59,227 nucleotides of DNA from the NCBI GenBank assembly GCA_016930695.1, contig JAFGGD010000053.1, positions 1 through 59,227 of the forward strand, given 5' to 3'. This document shows positions 11,630 to 20,121 of the stretch, one piece after another. The notes beneath the pieces were generated by a model. That model saw nothing but the letters and a program-made list of their open reading frames with translations, searched no databases and was not told the origin of the DNA. Position numbers and translations under genes: made by a program. The number at the start of each line of letters is the position of its first letter. Position 1 is the first letter of the stretch. This DNA comes from Candidatus Eisenbacteria bacterium (GTDB lineage Bacteria; Orphanbacterota; Orphanbacteria; Orphanbacterales; Orphanbacteraceae).

Positions 11630-14164
11630 ATGAACGGCGAGCGGCACCCTCGACGAGGCGGATTCGCCTTCCGGGCGTTGGTGTTTTTCGCTCCCTTCCT
11701 GATTCTCTACGGCCTAAGCGGATACGCCACGATCGATCGCCTTCCCGACTACGGCATGCGGCAGAGGCTCTTTCAGGTTCTGCAGGTCGATGCGGGCAGG
11801 CCCGCGGACCGCGCCGGACTTCTGCCGGGCGACCGCATCGTCGAGCTGAACGGCATCCCCATCGACGATACGATTCGTCTCTTCAGCGAGAGCGCCCGGA
11901 TCCGACCGGGGGACGAGGTCACCTTCAAGATCCGGCGCGGCGAGGAGACGCGCGAAGTGACCCTCAGCCCCGATGCGCACACCCGGGACCACCGTCTGGG
12001 CGTTCTCGCCCGCGGACTAACGGGGATCGCCTTTCTCCTCGTCGGTCTTCTGGTTCTCTGGAACCGCTCGGACAGGATCGGCCGCACTTTTTATTTGGCC
12101 GGCGCCTGCTTCGCAATCACCCTCTTCGAGCCACCCGCGACGGGGAGCACCATCGCCCAGTACGGAATTAAGATCCTGCGCGACGCGGCGTTTTTTTTCC
12201 TGGCCCCCCTCTTCCTCCGGTTCTTCCTCCTCTTTCCGCGGGAAAAGAGAATACCCCGCTGGCTCGTTCCGCTCCGGCCCTGGCCGGCGGGCGCGAAGCG
12301 GCCTCTCTCCTTCCCTCTCTTCGGGATCAGCCTGATCCTGTGGATCGCCAGCTCTCTCATCTCGCTTCAGGTCTTCATCCGGGGCCGCGCCGACGTCACC
12401 CTCTTCGGACTTCTGCAATTTCTCGGCGCGATCTTCATTTTCTCCTGTCTGATCGGCGGGATCGCCTCCTTCTTTCACAGCTGGGCGCGAACGAAAACGC
12501 CGGCGCTTCGAAGCAGGCTACGCTGGGTCGTGGCCGGGACCGTGATCCCGCTCGGCGTGCTCGCGGTGGTGAACGTGGTGCAACAGGTCAACCCCGAGAT
12601 CATGCCTCCGGGGAGGCCCTTCTATCCCCTACTGCTTATCATCCTCCCCATCAGCTTCGCCCACGCCATCGTCCGCTACGGCCTCTTCGATTTCGAACTG
12701 ATCCTCAAGAGAAGCATTCTCTACACGCTTCTCACGACCTTTCTGGCGATGAGTTACCTGGTCTTCGTGGAACTCCTCAGCAGGCTTTTGCGGGACGTGG
12801 CGGGAAACACGGACATTCCCGCCACGCTGGTCTCTCTCTTCCTCCTGGCTCTTCTCTTTTCCCCCGCGCGGGACAGGATCCAGCGCTGGGTGGACCGCAC
12901 CTTCTATCCGGAGAAACACGCCTACCGCCGGACCCTGCAGGAGTTCAGCACGGCCGTCACCACCATACTGGACCTGGAGACCCTCGTCCCGCTGATGGCG
13001 CAGAGAATTTCCTCCTCGCTCCGGATCCCCAAGGTAGCCGTCTTTCTTCCCGGTGACGACCTCTCCCTCGATCTGCGCGCGGAAACCGGCTTCGGGGCAA
13101 TCGACCCCGCGCGGTTCCGCTTCTCCGAGGGGGAACGTGTCCTGGAGATGGCGCGCTCCAGCGCCGATGTTCTCCCGGTGGAGCAGATGTTGCACCACGG
13201 GGGCGCCGAACCCCTCTCGCTGCGGGAACTGACCCGTCTACAGGAGTTGGACACGTCTCACCTTCTCCCCCTCCACTCCGGTAAATCCCTGGTGGGCCTC
13301 ATCTCGCTGGGGCGCAAATCATCGCAGGAGGTTTTCTCCCACGAGGACAGGCAGCTTCTGAAAATCTTCGCCGCCCAGGCGGCGCTGGCGATCGAGAACG
13401 CCAAGCTGCACAGGAACACGATCGTTCAGGAGAAAATGCAGCAGGAAATGCGTCTCGCCCGGGAGATTCAAAAACAGTTTCTCCCCAGCGCACCGCCGCG
13501 GATCCCCTCCATCGAGGTCGCGGCGATCAACGATCCCTGCGAGGAGATCGGCGGCGATTATTACGATTACGTCGATCTCGGCGGTCGCAGTTTCGGAGTG
13601 GCGATCGGCGACGCGGCGGGAAGCGGCGTCACCGCCGCGCTGTTGATGGCGAGCCTCCAGGCCTCCTTCCGCGCCGAAGCGGTGAACAATCACTCCCCCT
13701 CGGACGTGCTGCACCGGATCAACAACTTCACGTTCCAACGGACCCACACCGCTCGCTTCGTCACTTTCTTTTACGGCTTGATCGACTTGAAGAGCGGTCT
13801 CTTCCGCTACGCCAACGCCGGCCACAACCCACCCATCCTGGTGGGAGCCGATGGCTCCTCCCGGTTTCTCACCGAGTCGGACCTGATCCTCGGAGTCGAC
13901 GCGGACGTGGTTTACCACGAACACGCCCTGCAGCTCCGGAGCGGCGACCTGGTCGTTCTCTTCACCGACGGCGTCACCGACGAATTGAACGCCGAAGACG
14001 AAAGTTTCGGAGAGGAGAGGCTGCGCGACCTGATCGTCCGCCACCGCGATCTCCCCGCGGCGGAACTCATCGAAAGGATCCTCGTCGAGGTTCGCGACTT
14101 CATGGGAGACGACCCGGGAGACGACGTCACCCTTCTGGCGCTCCGCTACCACCCAGGCCACTGA
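11630..14164 (+). CDS. PDZ / multi-TM / GAF / SpoIIE-type serine phosphatase
   Basis: 844 residues from ATG 11630 (Shine-Dalgarno GGAGGCGGGAG). Order: one N-terminal helix, a PDZ domain (about 45-125, AGLLPGDRIVELNGIPI), some seven to eight membrane helices (about 130-430), a GAF domain (about 460-600) and a PP2C/SpoIIE phosphatase domain. The phosphatase metal-binding acidic motifs are visible: EEIGGDYYDYVDL, AIGDAAGSG, FTDGVTDE and GDDVTLL. The linker EMRLAREIQKQFLP is typical of RsbU-like phosphatases that dephosphorylate STAS antagonists. The STAS protein at 2713 is a possible client (inference). A membrane PDZ sensor suggests a response to envelope or peptide signals. Confidence 0.9.
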   Translation: MNGERHPRRGGFAFRALVFFAPFLILYGLSGYATIDRLPDYGMRQRLFQVLQVDAGRPADRAGLLPGDRIVELNGIPIDDTIRLFSESARIRPGDEVTFKIRRGEETREVTLSPDAHTRDHRLGVLARGLTGIAFLLVGLLVLWNRSDRIGRTFYLAGACFAITLFEPPATGSTIAQYGIKILRDAAFFFLAPLFLRFFLLFPREKRIPRWLVPLRPWPAGAKRPLSFPLFGISLILWIASSLISLQVFIRGRADVTLFGLLQFLGAIFIFSCLIGGIASFFHSWARTKTPALRSRLRWVVAGTVIPLGVLAVVNVVQQVNPEIMPPGRPFYPLLLIILPISFAHAIVRYGLFDFELILKRSILYTLLTTFLAMSYLVFVELLSRLLRDVAGNTDIPATLVSLFLLALLFSPARDRIQRWVDRTFYPEKHAYRRTLQEFSTAVTTILDLETLVPLMAQRISSSLRIPKVAVFLPGDDLSLDLRAETGFGAIDPARFRFSEGERVLEMARSSADVLPVEQMLHHGGAEPLSLRELTRLQELDTSHLLPLHSGKSLVGLISLGRKSSQEVFSHEDRQLLKIFAAQAALAIENAKLHRNTIVQEKMQQEMRLAREIQKQFLPSAPPRIPSIEVAAINDPCEEIGGDYYDYVDLGGRSFGVAIGDAAGSGVTAALLMASLQASFRAEAVNNHSPSDVLHRINNFTFQRTHTARFVTFFYGLIDLKSGLFRYANAGHNPPILVGADGSSRFLTESDLILGVDADVVYHEHALQLRSGDLVVLFTDGVTDELNAEDESFGEERLRDLIVRHRDLPAAELIERILVEVRDFMGDDPGDDVTLLALRYHPGH

Positions 14165-14298
14165 GCCTCGGATCACAGATCAAACTTTTTACACCTTTGA
14201 ATAAAAATCGGTAAGAATCGGAACAGTCCCTGCAGCTCCCTTCCCTTCGTCTCCTCGAAACTCCTTATCAAACAAGGAATTCCCTTTCTTAATGACTT

Positions 14299-14314
14299 TG
14301 GCATCGATCCTGCA
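14299..14314 (+). promoter_or_regulatory. Sigma-54 (-24/-12) promoter
   Basis: TGGCATCGATCCTGCA has GG and GC exactly 10 bp apart, and differs from TGGCAC-N5-TTGCA only at two non-core bases. It lies in a 900-bp region without long genes and points at two tiny ORFs (14514, 14622) that end at a 13-bp hairpin. Confidence 0.6.
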
Positions 14315-14513
14315 ACTTTTCACTCTCGTTGGGCGGAAAGACGCCGCAATTCGTTGGATCGCAGAAAAAGCTAAAGCTCACGAGCCTCATGGTCGAGAAG
14401 CGGTTCGGAGCGCCCGACAAGAGGCGAAGCGCGATCCCAAGGGGGGTGAGGCCTATGGATGAAGTGATTCGCACCCGTTTTGCCCTGAACAAGGGAAAGG
14501 AGGTGGAATCACC

Positions 14514-14573
14514 GTGGATTATTTCCTCTTCACGTTTTGGGGCCTCTCCGACATTTTCTTCTGGATGAGATAG
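14514..14573 (+). CDS. Candidate 19-residue hydrophobic peptide
   Basis: GTG start eight bases after an almost perfect Shine-Dalgarno (AAAGGAGGTG). The peptide is VDYFLFTFWGLSDIFFWMR, extremely aromatic and probably membrane-seeking. It may be a leader peptide or small toxin-like membrane peptide. No family is recognised. Support rests on the ribosome site, the sigma-54 promoter at 14299 and the terminator-like hairpin at 14755. Confidence 0.45.
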   Translation: MDYFLFTFWGLSDIFFWMR

Positions 14574-14621
14574 TCGGGGCCCTAAGTAACAGCGCGAGCC
14601 ACACGAACAAGGGGGTCGATC

Positions 14622-14741
14622 GTGAAAACACTGGCCGCGACGCTCGGGATCGGAATCCTGGCGCTCCTCAGTTTCGGTTTCGACCTTTGGCAATGGCTGC
14701 CCGTCGGGTTGCCGGGTTGCCCGGCCGGTCTTCCGTTCTGA
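14622..14741 (+). CDS. Candidate 39-residue single-helix membrane peptide
   Basis: GTG start with AAGGGGGTCGATC upstream. The sequence opens VKTLAATLGIGILALLSFGF, a basic residue then one hydrophobic helix, and continues with a Trp/Pro/Gly-rich tail. It could be a signal-peptide-bearing microprotein or an integral micropeptide. It is the second ORF of the proposed sigma-54 transcript. No homologue is known to me. Confidence 0.45.
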   Translation: MKTLAATLGIGILALLSFGFDLWQWLPVGLPGCPAGLPF

Positions 14742-14754
14742 CCCGATCGATAAC

Positions 14755-14803
14755 GACTGGGGAGGCCGAACCGCTCGAGACGCACCTGGGGGCCTCCCCA
14801 GTC
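14755..14803 (+). terminator. 13-bp hairpin ending the small-ORF transcript
   Basis: GACTGGGGAGGCC (14755-14767) pairs perfectly with GGCCTCCCCAGTC (14791-14803) around a 23-nt loop, 13 bp after the second small ORF. There is no clean T tract, so it may be a stabilising 3' structure instead of a classical terminator. Nothing further is seen between 14804 and the stop at 15064. Confidence 0.5.
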
Positions 14804-15063
14804 GAACCCTACCCTTTCCGCCGCAGGTCCATCCTTTTCTCCGCTCGGGAAAACGCCACCGGCTTCCGTCTCCTCGCCTGAGCGTCCGCCCTTTCTTTCC
14901 CGGATCATCCGTACCCTCCCTGGCCGGACCTCGCCCCGGTGCAACGGCGTTCTTCTTCCATGAAGGGCGGGCTCCGGCGGCGGGCGACGCGCATCACCTC
15001 AAGAAGGGGAAAAGGGGACCGCCGAACCGGGTAGAGAGAGTGGTCCGATGAAAAGGAGAGAGA

Positions 15064-15816
15064 CTACGAAGACGGAGTGGAAACGAGTCGTACGGGCGGG
15101 ACGGGCGGGATGGTCCGCTTCCGTGTCTCCCGCGGTTCCGGGAGTGCGACGATCCAGCAGTTCCCCCCCTCGATGATCACGAGATCCCCCCCCTCCTCTC
15201 GCAGGAAGGATCGGGCCAGGGAGAGACCGGAGCGACACGGAGGCGCCAGGCGGCGGTCGGTGCGGCCGCCGCGGATCGTCGTCTCCACGCGGCCGGCGCG
15301 TCGTTCCGCCCGGATCAGCAGGCGCGAACGGGGCGGCGCGCCGCGCATCAGCTCGATGAGCGCAAAACGAAGCGTGCGAACCACGCCGGGACGGAGCGCG
15401 CTCAGGAGGATCGGTTCCTCCGGCAGGCGAAGAACGATGCGGACTCCCCTGGACCGGGCGGCGCATCGCATCTCTTCGGCTACGTCCCGTATCGCGAAAC
15501 GGAGATCGAATCGGTTCCGCTCCCCCTCTCCCCCGTTCCCGGCCGGCCGGCCGAGAAGATCGATCACGGCCTCCGCCGCCGAAAGAGAGTCCAAGGCCGA
15601 TCCGAGCGCCAGCCGATGAGCGGCTCCGACCGGTCCCAGCTCGCCGGAGAGAATGAACCCGATACGGCGCTCCGCTTCGCGCAGAGGATCGCGCAGGTCC
15701 GCGGCGAGATGTTCCGGCACCGGGCCGTCCGGATCCCCGTCCGGCTGAGCCGCGGGGGGTACGCCGCCCCCATCGACGATCCGCAGATGATCGCGCGTGG
15801 TACCGCTCCGGTTCAT
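15064..15816 (-). CDS. Degenerate histidine-kinase-like ATPase coupled to fliA
   Basis: 250 residues. About residues 38-90 resemble the dimerisation helices of histidine kinases (AADLRDPLREAERRIGFIL) but there is no phosphorylatable His. The C-terminal part resembles an HATPase domain with a remnant G2 box (SGLSLARSFLREEGGDLVI), and the N and G1 boxes are not recognisable. The start overlaps the fliA stop (ATGA), so it is co-translated. A regulatory, non-catalytic partner of FliA or of a receiver protein is possible. Function is otherwise unknown. Confidence 0.6.
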   Translation of the reverse strand: MNRSGTTRDHLRIVDGGGVPPAAQPDGDPDGPVPEHLAADLRDPLREAERRIGFILSGELGPVGAAHRLALGSALDSLSAAEAVIDLLGRPAGNGGEGERNRFDLRFAIRDVAEEMRCAARSRGVRIVLRLPEEPILLSALRPGVVRTLRFALIELMRGAPPRSRLLIRAERRAGRVETTIRGGRTDRRLAPPCRSGLSLARSFLREEGGDLVIIEGGNCWIVALPEPRETRKRTIPPVPPVRLVSTPSS

Positions 15817-16673
15817 GCGATCCCCAGCATGGCTCGAGCGTAATCCCTCTTTTCCTCTTCCCGGGTTTCCTCGGATAGGTTGAGCGCCCGCGTCTCTTCC
15901 TGAGCGGAGGCGAGCAACTCCGAGTCGGCGCGCAAACGGGAACGGAGGCGCGTGATGGATTTGGTGTGGATCTGGGAAACGCGGGATTCGGAGACGCCCA
16001 GAATGGAGCCGATCTCCTTCAGGGTCATTTCTTCGTAGTAGTACAGAATCAGGACCAGGCGCTCGCGCTCCGGCAGATTGTCGAGGGAGCCGTCCAGCAC
16101 CTTGCGCATCTTCTGCACCTCCAGAATGGCGATCGGATCGATCACGTCCTTATCCGGAACGGTGTCGTGGACCTGGGTCGGCGAGTTGTCGTCTCCGGAG
16201 ACGGAGTGCTCGTTCAGAGAGAGGAGCGTGGCGCCCCGGACGTCCTCCAAAAGCTGGAAGTACTCTTGCATGCCGATATCCATCGCCTTCGCCACTTCCT
16301 GATCCGAGGCGGCCCGCCCGTAGCGGCTCTCGAGACGGTTGTAGGTCTCCTCGAGCTGGCGCGCCTTGCGCCGGACCGAACGCGGCACCCAATCCATGGA
16401 GCGGAGTTCGTCGAGCATGGCGCCGCGGATGCGCGAGATGGCGAAGGTGGAGAACTTGTTGTCACGGCCCGGGTCGTAGCGCTCCACGGCGCTCATCAGT
16501 CCCAGCGTTCCCGAACCGATCAGGTCTTCGATCTGGACGGACGGCGGAAGCCCCACCGCAAGACGGCCGGCCACGTACTTGACCAGAGGCATGTACTCCA
16601 GAATCAATCTGTCGCGCAACCGCTTGTTTCTGCGAACCTGGTACTTCCGCCACACGGTTTCGATCGAATCCAT
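15813..16673 (-). CDS. fliA: Flagellar sigma factor FliA (sigma-28)
   Basis: 286 residues. Region 2 (LPPSVQIEDLIGSGTLGLMSAVERYDP, then FSTFAISRIRGAMLDELRSMDWVPRSVR) is diagnostic of FliA/WhiG. Region 4 is LPERERLVLILYYYEEMTLKEIGSILGVSESRVSQIH. It directs RNA polymerase to late flagellar and chemotaxis promoters. About 40 residues beyond region 4 are acidic and family-atypical. Shine-Dalgarno GGGGAGGCG. A strong sigma-54 promoter (16869-16884) precedes it, giving a leader of about 185 nt. A FlgM-like protein is encoded at 19299. Confidence 0.95.
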   Translation of the reverse strand: MDSIETVWRKYQVRRNKRLRDRLILEYMPLVKYVAGRLAVGLPPSVQIEDLIGSGTLGLMSAVERYDPGRDNKFSTFAISRIRGAMLDELRSMDWVPRSVRRKARQLEETYNRLESRYGRAASDQEVAKAMDIGMQEYFQLLEDVRGATLLSLNEHSVSGDDNSPTQVHDTVPDKDVIDPIAILEVQKMRKVLDGSLDNLPERERLVLILYYYEEMTLKEIGSILGVSESRVSQIHTKSITRLRSRLRADSELLASAQEETRALNLSEETREEEKRDYARAMLGIA

Positions 16674-16763
16674 AAGGTCGCCTCCCCAAGGGCACGGTGC
16701 CCGCTATGATCTGGTTGGGCTGTTCGTTTCGACGATCGCGCGTTCTTCTCCGGTCCGCGAATC

Positions 16764-16777
16764 GATCGCCTCCGATC
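16764..16777 (-). promoter_or_regulatory. Hairpin with purine loop in the fliA leader
   Basis: On the transcript GATCG-GAGG-CGATC folds as a 5-bp stem with a GAGG loop, about 90 nt before the fliA start. GGA-containing hairpin loops are what CsrA binds, and a csrA gene is nearby. The motif is short and the suggestion weak. Confidence 0.2.
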
Positions 16778-16868
16778 GGATGTCCTGTGTGACTGGGAGG
16801 CCCGAAAGGGCCGGTTGGAGTTCCATTCTTCTCCACTCTCACCAGAGGTCATCGCGGGCGTACGAAAC

Positions 16869-16884
16869 AGCAACCGGCATGCCA
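16869..16884 (-). promoter_or_regulatory. Sigma-54 promoter of fliA
   Basis: Read on the minus strand the site is TGGCATGCCGGTTGCT: TGGCA and TTGCT with the invariant GG and GC exactly 10 bp apart. It points at fliA. The rest of the gap up to 17099 is AT-richer and would suit activator or bending-protein sites. No gene is seen there. Confidence 0.8.
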
Positions 16885-17099
16885 CGCGGTTTTTTGAAAA
16901 TATTTGGATTGAACCTAATGAAAAATCAGGCGTTAGAAAAATCTTCCCGAGGGAGGGCTTTGCGGGTTGTGGATGGTATTCGAAGGCGGAAAACAGTACG
17001 ATTCTGATAACTATTTACAAAATCGCGCATTAAGGGAGATCAGCGTTGTGCATAAAATTTGACCGGTGGATGAAAATTGAGCAGGTACCGCGCACACAA

Positions 17100-17119
17100 C
17101 TCCCGGGAGGCGCCGGGAG
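17100..17119 (-). terminator. Hairpin downstream of the FleQ-like gene
   Basis: CTCCCGG / CCGGGAG, 7 bp with a 6-nt loop, 30 bp after the stop of the activator gene. It lacks a T run on that strand, so termination efficiency is doubtful. Confidence 0.35.
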
Positions 17120-17149
17120 CCGCCTTTGAGCACAAAAAGAGAGATTCGG

Positions 17150-18547
17150 CTAGGAGGAGGCCTTGCGGGCCTCGTACTGCCTTAGTTTCTCCCGGAGCGT
17201 CTGCCGGGAGATCCCGAGGGTCCTGGCCGCTTTGGTCTTGTTCCCCCTCGCCCACTCGATCGTGAGGAGGATCTGGCGCCTTTCCGCCTCCGACAAGGTG
17301 ATCGGCACGAACTCCTCGTCTTTGTCGTCCGCATCCAACATATCGGCCATGCCGGCCGAGATCTCCAGCGGAAGATGCTCGAGTAGAATCAGGTCCTCGC
17401 TCTCCAGGAGGATCGCCCGCTCGATCACGTTCCGAAGCTCGCGGATGTTCCCGGGCCAGGAATACTGCTGGAGCCTTGTCCTCGCGTTCGGGGAGAGCCC
17501 TCGGATGTTCTTGGAAAGTTCCCGATTGAACAGGTCGATGAAGTAGCTCGCCAGAATCGGCAGATCCTCCACCCGCGCCCGCAAGGGGGGGATGTGAATC
17601 GGCACCACGTTCAGCCGATAGAAGAGATCCTTGCGGAAACGCCCCTCCGCTATGGCGGTCTTCAGGTCTTGGTTGGTGGCGGCGGTGATCCGAAGGTCCA
17701 CCTCGATATCGACCGTCCCCCCCACCCGCTTGAACCGCTTGGTTTCGATCACGCGGAGAAGCGCCGCCTGCAGCTCGATCGGCATCTCGCCGATCTCGTC
17801 GAGGAAAAGGGTCCCCCTCGACGCCATTTCGATGAGTCCCTTCTTCTGGTGCTTCGCGTCGGTGAACGCGCCCTGTTCGTGGCCGAAGAGTTCGCTTTCC
17901 AGAAGATTCGCCGGTAGGGAGCCGCAATTGATTTCCATGAAGGGGCCGGTGCACTCGGGGGTGCTGTGATGGATCGCCTTGGCGATCATCTCTTTCCCCG
18001 TACCGCTCTCCCCTTCGATCAGCACCGTCGCCCTCGGGCTGCGGGAGACCCGTTCCACGATGCGGTATACGTCGCGCATCTTCCGGCTCCGCCCGAGAAT
18101 GAGCCGGTCCGTCTGCCGGTTTCCGATGATGATCGGGTCGAGCCGTTTCGCTTCCTCGCGAATCTGCGTGTCGGCGAGCAGGTCCCTCACGATGCCGGCG
18201 AGCCGCACGTTGTCGATCGGCTTCTCGAGAGTGTGGCAACCGCCCAGTTTCTCCGCTTCCGACGCGTCATCCCGGGATTCCTTGGAGGCGAGCTGGAGAA
18301 TGAGAACCTCCGCGTTCGCCTCCCGGATGCGGCGGACGCATTCACGGGCTTCACCGCCCGGAGGATCGAAATCCACGAGCACCAGTTGGGGATGGGCGAC
18401 GCCGACCTTCTCCACCGCTCCCGCCCCGTCTTCAGCCTCCTCGACGGCGTACCCCTCGCCGAGGAGAGCGGACCCCATGGACCAACGCAGTCCCTTGTCC
18501 CCACTGACGATCACGATACGGGAGAGATCCTTCGCCACCGTTTCCAT
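17150..18547 (-). CDS. FleQ/FlrC-like sigma-54 activator with degenerate receiver
   Basis: 465 residues from ATG 18547. The Shine-Dalgarno AGGAGG abuts that ATG, so GTG 18538 with nine-base spacing is an equally good start. The receiver domain keeps an Asp at the phosphorylation site (D59 in LVLVDFD) and EKP. Its acidic pocket is reduced (VSGDKG instead of the usual DD pair). The AAA+ domain has Walker A GESGTGKE, GAFTDA and LFLDEIGEM. The C-terminal Fis helix-turn-helix is KAARTLGISRQTLREKLR. Its position beside YcgR-like, FlgM-like and FliA genes makes a master regulator of flagellar sigma-54 promoters likely. Confidence 0.85.
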   Translation of the reverse strand: METVAKDLSRIVIVSGDKGLRWSMGSALLGEGYAVEEAEDGAGAVEKVGVAHPQLVLVDFDPPGGEARECVRRIREANAEVLILQLASKESRDDASEAEKLGGCHTLEKPIDNVRLAGIVRDLLADTQIREEAKRLDPIIIGNRQTDRLILGRSRKMRDVYRIVERVSRSPRATVLIEGESGTGKEMIAKAIHHSTPECTGPFMEINCGSLPANLLESELFGHEQGAFTDAKHQKKGLIEMASRGTLFLDEIGEMPIELQAALLRVIETKRFKRVGGTVDIEVDLRITAATNQDLKTAIAEGRFRKDLFYRLNVVPIHIPPLRARVEDLPILASYFIDLFNRELSKNIRGLSPNARTRLQQYSWPGNIRELRNVIERAILLESEDLILLEHLPLEISAGMADMLDADDKDEEFVPITLSEAERRQILLTIEWARGNKTKAARTLGISRQTLREKLRQYEARKASS

Positions 18548-18551
18548 CCTC

Positions 18552-19232
18552 CTACCGGTCGTCGCAATCCCTCTCCAGGAGCCCCGGATCGGCGGGCGGC
18601 TCCTCCTCTTCCCGACGCAACACCGCGTCGAGAAGCGCCTCTTTCTGGTCGGCTCCCAATGTCCCGACGGCCACGGCCATTTCGTAGCGGGAAGGATCGT
18701 CCGGGTCCTTAGAGACATGAACGACCCGCCCCTCGAAACGGATGGGGCGCCCGCCGTCCCGGCGAGCGGACAAGTGGAGCATCGTTCCCACATCAAAAGG
18801 CTCGGGAACCCCATACAGACGGATGCGACCTTCTTCCAACCGCACGGTCCGATCCGCCTCCCGAATCAGCCTTTGTTCGGGCGCGGTGTATTCCACCTCG
18901 AAATCCGCCTCGATCCTCGCGCTGGCGCACCGCTCCACGGGATCGAGCCTCTCCGGCCTTTGAATGACGACATAGGGAGAGGAGTCCTTAAAATGTTGGG
19001 CCAATCGCGCCGCGCCCACGTGCGGCTTCCCCCGCCAGTGGGTACGAAGGGAAACGGCGGTTCCCTTCAACAGATCCACGAAACGAAGGGGGTCGAAACC
19101 GGGAACGTGGAGCACCACGTTCCTTCGATCCGCCTGGGTCACCTGGGCGCGGTACAGCTTGTTGTCGACCTTCTCCCCGATGGTGATTTCGAGGATCTGG
19201 CCAACGAGAAAAGAATTATCCATCCCCATCAA
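18552..19232 (-). CDS. YcgR-like PilZ protein
   Basis: 226 residues. The N-terminal part (about 8-100, GQILEITIGEKVDNKLYRAQV) looks like the PilZN/YcgR-N beta barrel. The C-terminal part (about 105-205) looks like a PilZ domain with RPERLDPVERCASARIE for the RxxxR element. The second c-di-GMP motif (D/NxSxxG) is not recognisable; EEGRIRLYG stands in its place, so nucleotide binding may be weakened. YcgR proteins brake the flagellar motor when c-di-GMP rises. It ends four bases before the activator start. Alternative starts are at 19229 and 19223. Confidence 0.7.
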   Translation of the reverse strand: MMGMDNSFLVGQILEITIGEKVDNKLYRAQVTQADRRNVVLHVPGFDPLRFVDLLKGTAVSLRTHWRGKPHVGAARLAQHFKDSSPYVVIQRPERLDPVERCASARIEADFEVEYTAPEQRLIREADRTVRLEEGRIRLYGVPEPFDVGTMLHLSARRDGGRPIRFEGRVVHVSKDPDDPSRYEMAVAVGTLGADQKEALLDAVLRREEEEPPADPGLLERDCDDR

Positions 19233-19298
19233 TCCGCCGGCTGGGAGGAACGGCTGCCTATGCTTTCAGTTTATTCCGGGTTCGGGAGGCGGTCAAAG

Positions 19299-19490
19299 TT
19301 ATTTCGGGTCCGTGGAGGGGCGCCGGCCTTCGTCTTCGAGAAGCGCTTGGAGCAGCGCGTCGACGATTTGCGCGCGCACTTCGGGGCGATCGTAGTATCC
19401 TCTGGCGATTTTCCTCCGGACTCTCTGCACGCGCCATCGCGAGGATCGTCGCTTCCATTCCGGGTCGTTGGAATCCAGGTCCGGTCGCAT
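19299..19490 (-). CDS. Putative FlgM-like anti-sigma-28 factor
   Basis: 63 residues from ATG 19490, which has a good Shine-Dalgarno (GAGGG, seven bases). The C-terminal helix VRRKIARGYYDRPEVRAQIV followed by DALLQALLED resembles the FlgM segment (IxxGxYxVDxxxVAxxLL) that binds FliA. The N-terminal half is charged and probably disordered, as in FlgM. Similarity is limited to this short motif, so the call leans on context: fliA, fliW and csrA are all within 5 kb. The frame extends to 19571 without support. Confidence 0.5.
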   Translation of the reverse strand: MRPDLDSNDPEWKRRSSRWRVQRVRRKIARGYYDRPEVRAQIVDALLQALLEDEGRRPSTDPK

Positions 19491-19668
19491 CCTTATCCCT
19501 CGGGCATCCATCCGGCGCATGAAGCAACGACGCCGGGCGGGGGAAAACGGCCAAAGGCGGCGCGATTTCACGACGCCGGTTCCCGGCCCGCCCCGGGCGG
19601 GACCAAACCGGGCCCTCGATCGAATGTTCGACTGGGAAGAGGAAACGCTTGAACGGTTTCAGTGCGGC

Positions 19669-20121
19669 TCAGGCTTCGGCGGCCGCGCAGAGACGCATGA
19701 CCCCCTCCAACCGGTCGCGGATCCACCCGCTGTCGGGACTCCGCGACAGGGCGAAGGAGAAAGCGTCCGCGGCGGACCAGAAATATCCCTGGCGGAACAG
19801 GCAGTCCCCCATTCGGGCGTATCCGCGCGGACTCCGGGGCCGAAGTTCCTGATAGTGTTCGTAGAATCGGAGCGCCTCCTCGAAGCGCTCCACGGAGGCG
19901 AACAGATCACCCGCGCGCAAAAGGAGTCCGGGCTGCCCCGGATCCATCTCCAGGCTGAGGAGCACGCACTCCAGCGCCTCCTCCACCCTTCCTTGGACGG
20001 CGAAACACTTCCCCAGCCGGGCGAGCAGCTTGGGCGATCGCGGGAAACGGTCGAGCGCTTCCCGAAATCCTCGTTCCACCCGCGCCGCGTCCGATGTGCG
20101 TTCTCCCGGCCCCGGCGTCAT
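19669..20121 (-). CDS. TPR protein in the fliW-csrA operon
   Basis: 150 residues from ATG 20121, overlapping the csrA stop (ATGA). Three to four tetratricopeptide-like helical pairs are visible (RFPRSPKLLARLGKCFAVQG, ALECVLLSLEMDPGQPGLLL, EALRFYEHYQELRPRSPRGY). It is cytosolic with no signal peptide, and likely a protein-protein adaptor. A precise partner cannot be named. Co-translation with CsrA suggests a role in flagellar or post-transcriptional control. Confidence 0.7.
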   Translation of the reverse strand: MTPGPGERTSDAARVERGFREALDRFPRSPKLLARLGKCFAVQGRVEEALECVLLSLEMDPGQPGLLLRAGDLFASVERFEEALRFYEHYQELRPRSPRGYARMGDCLFRQGYFWSAADAFSFALSRSPDSGWIRDRLEGVMRLCAAAEA

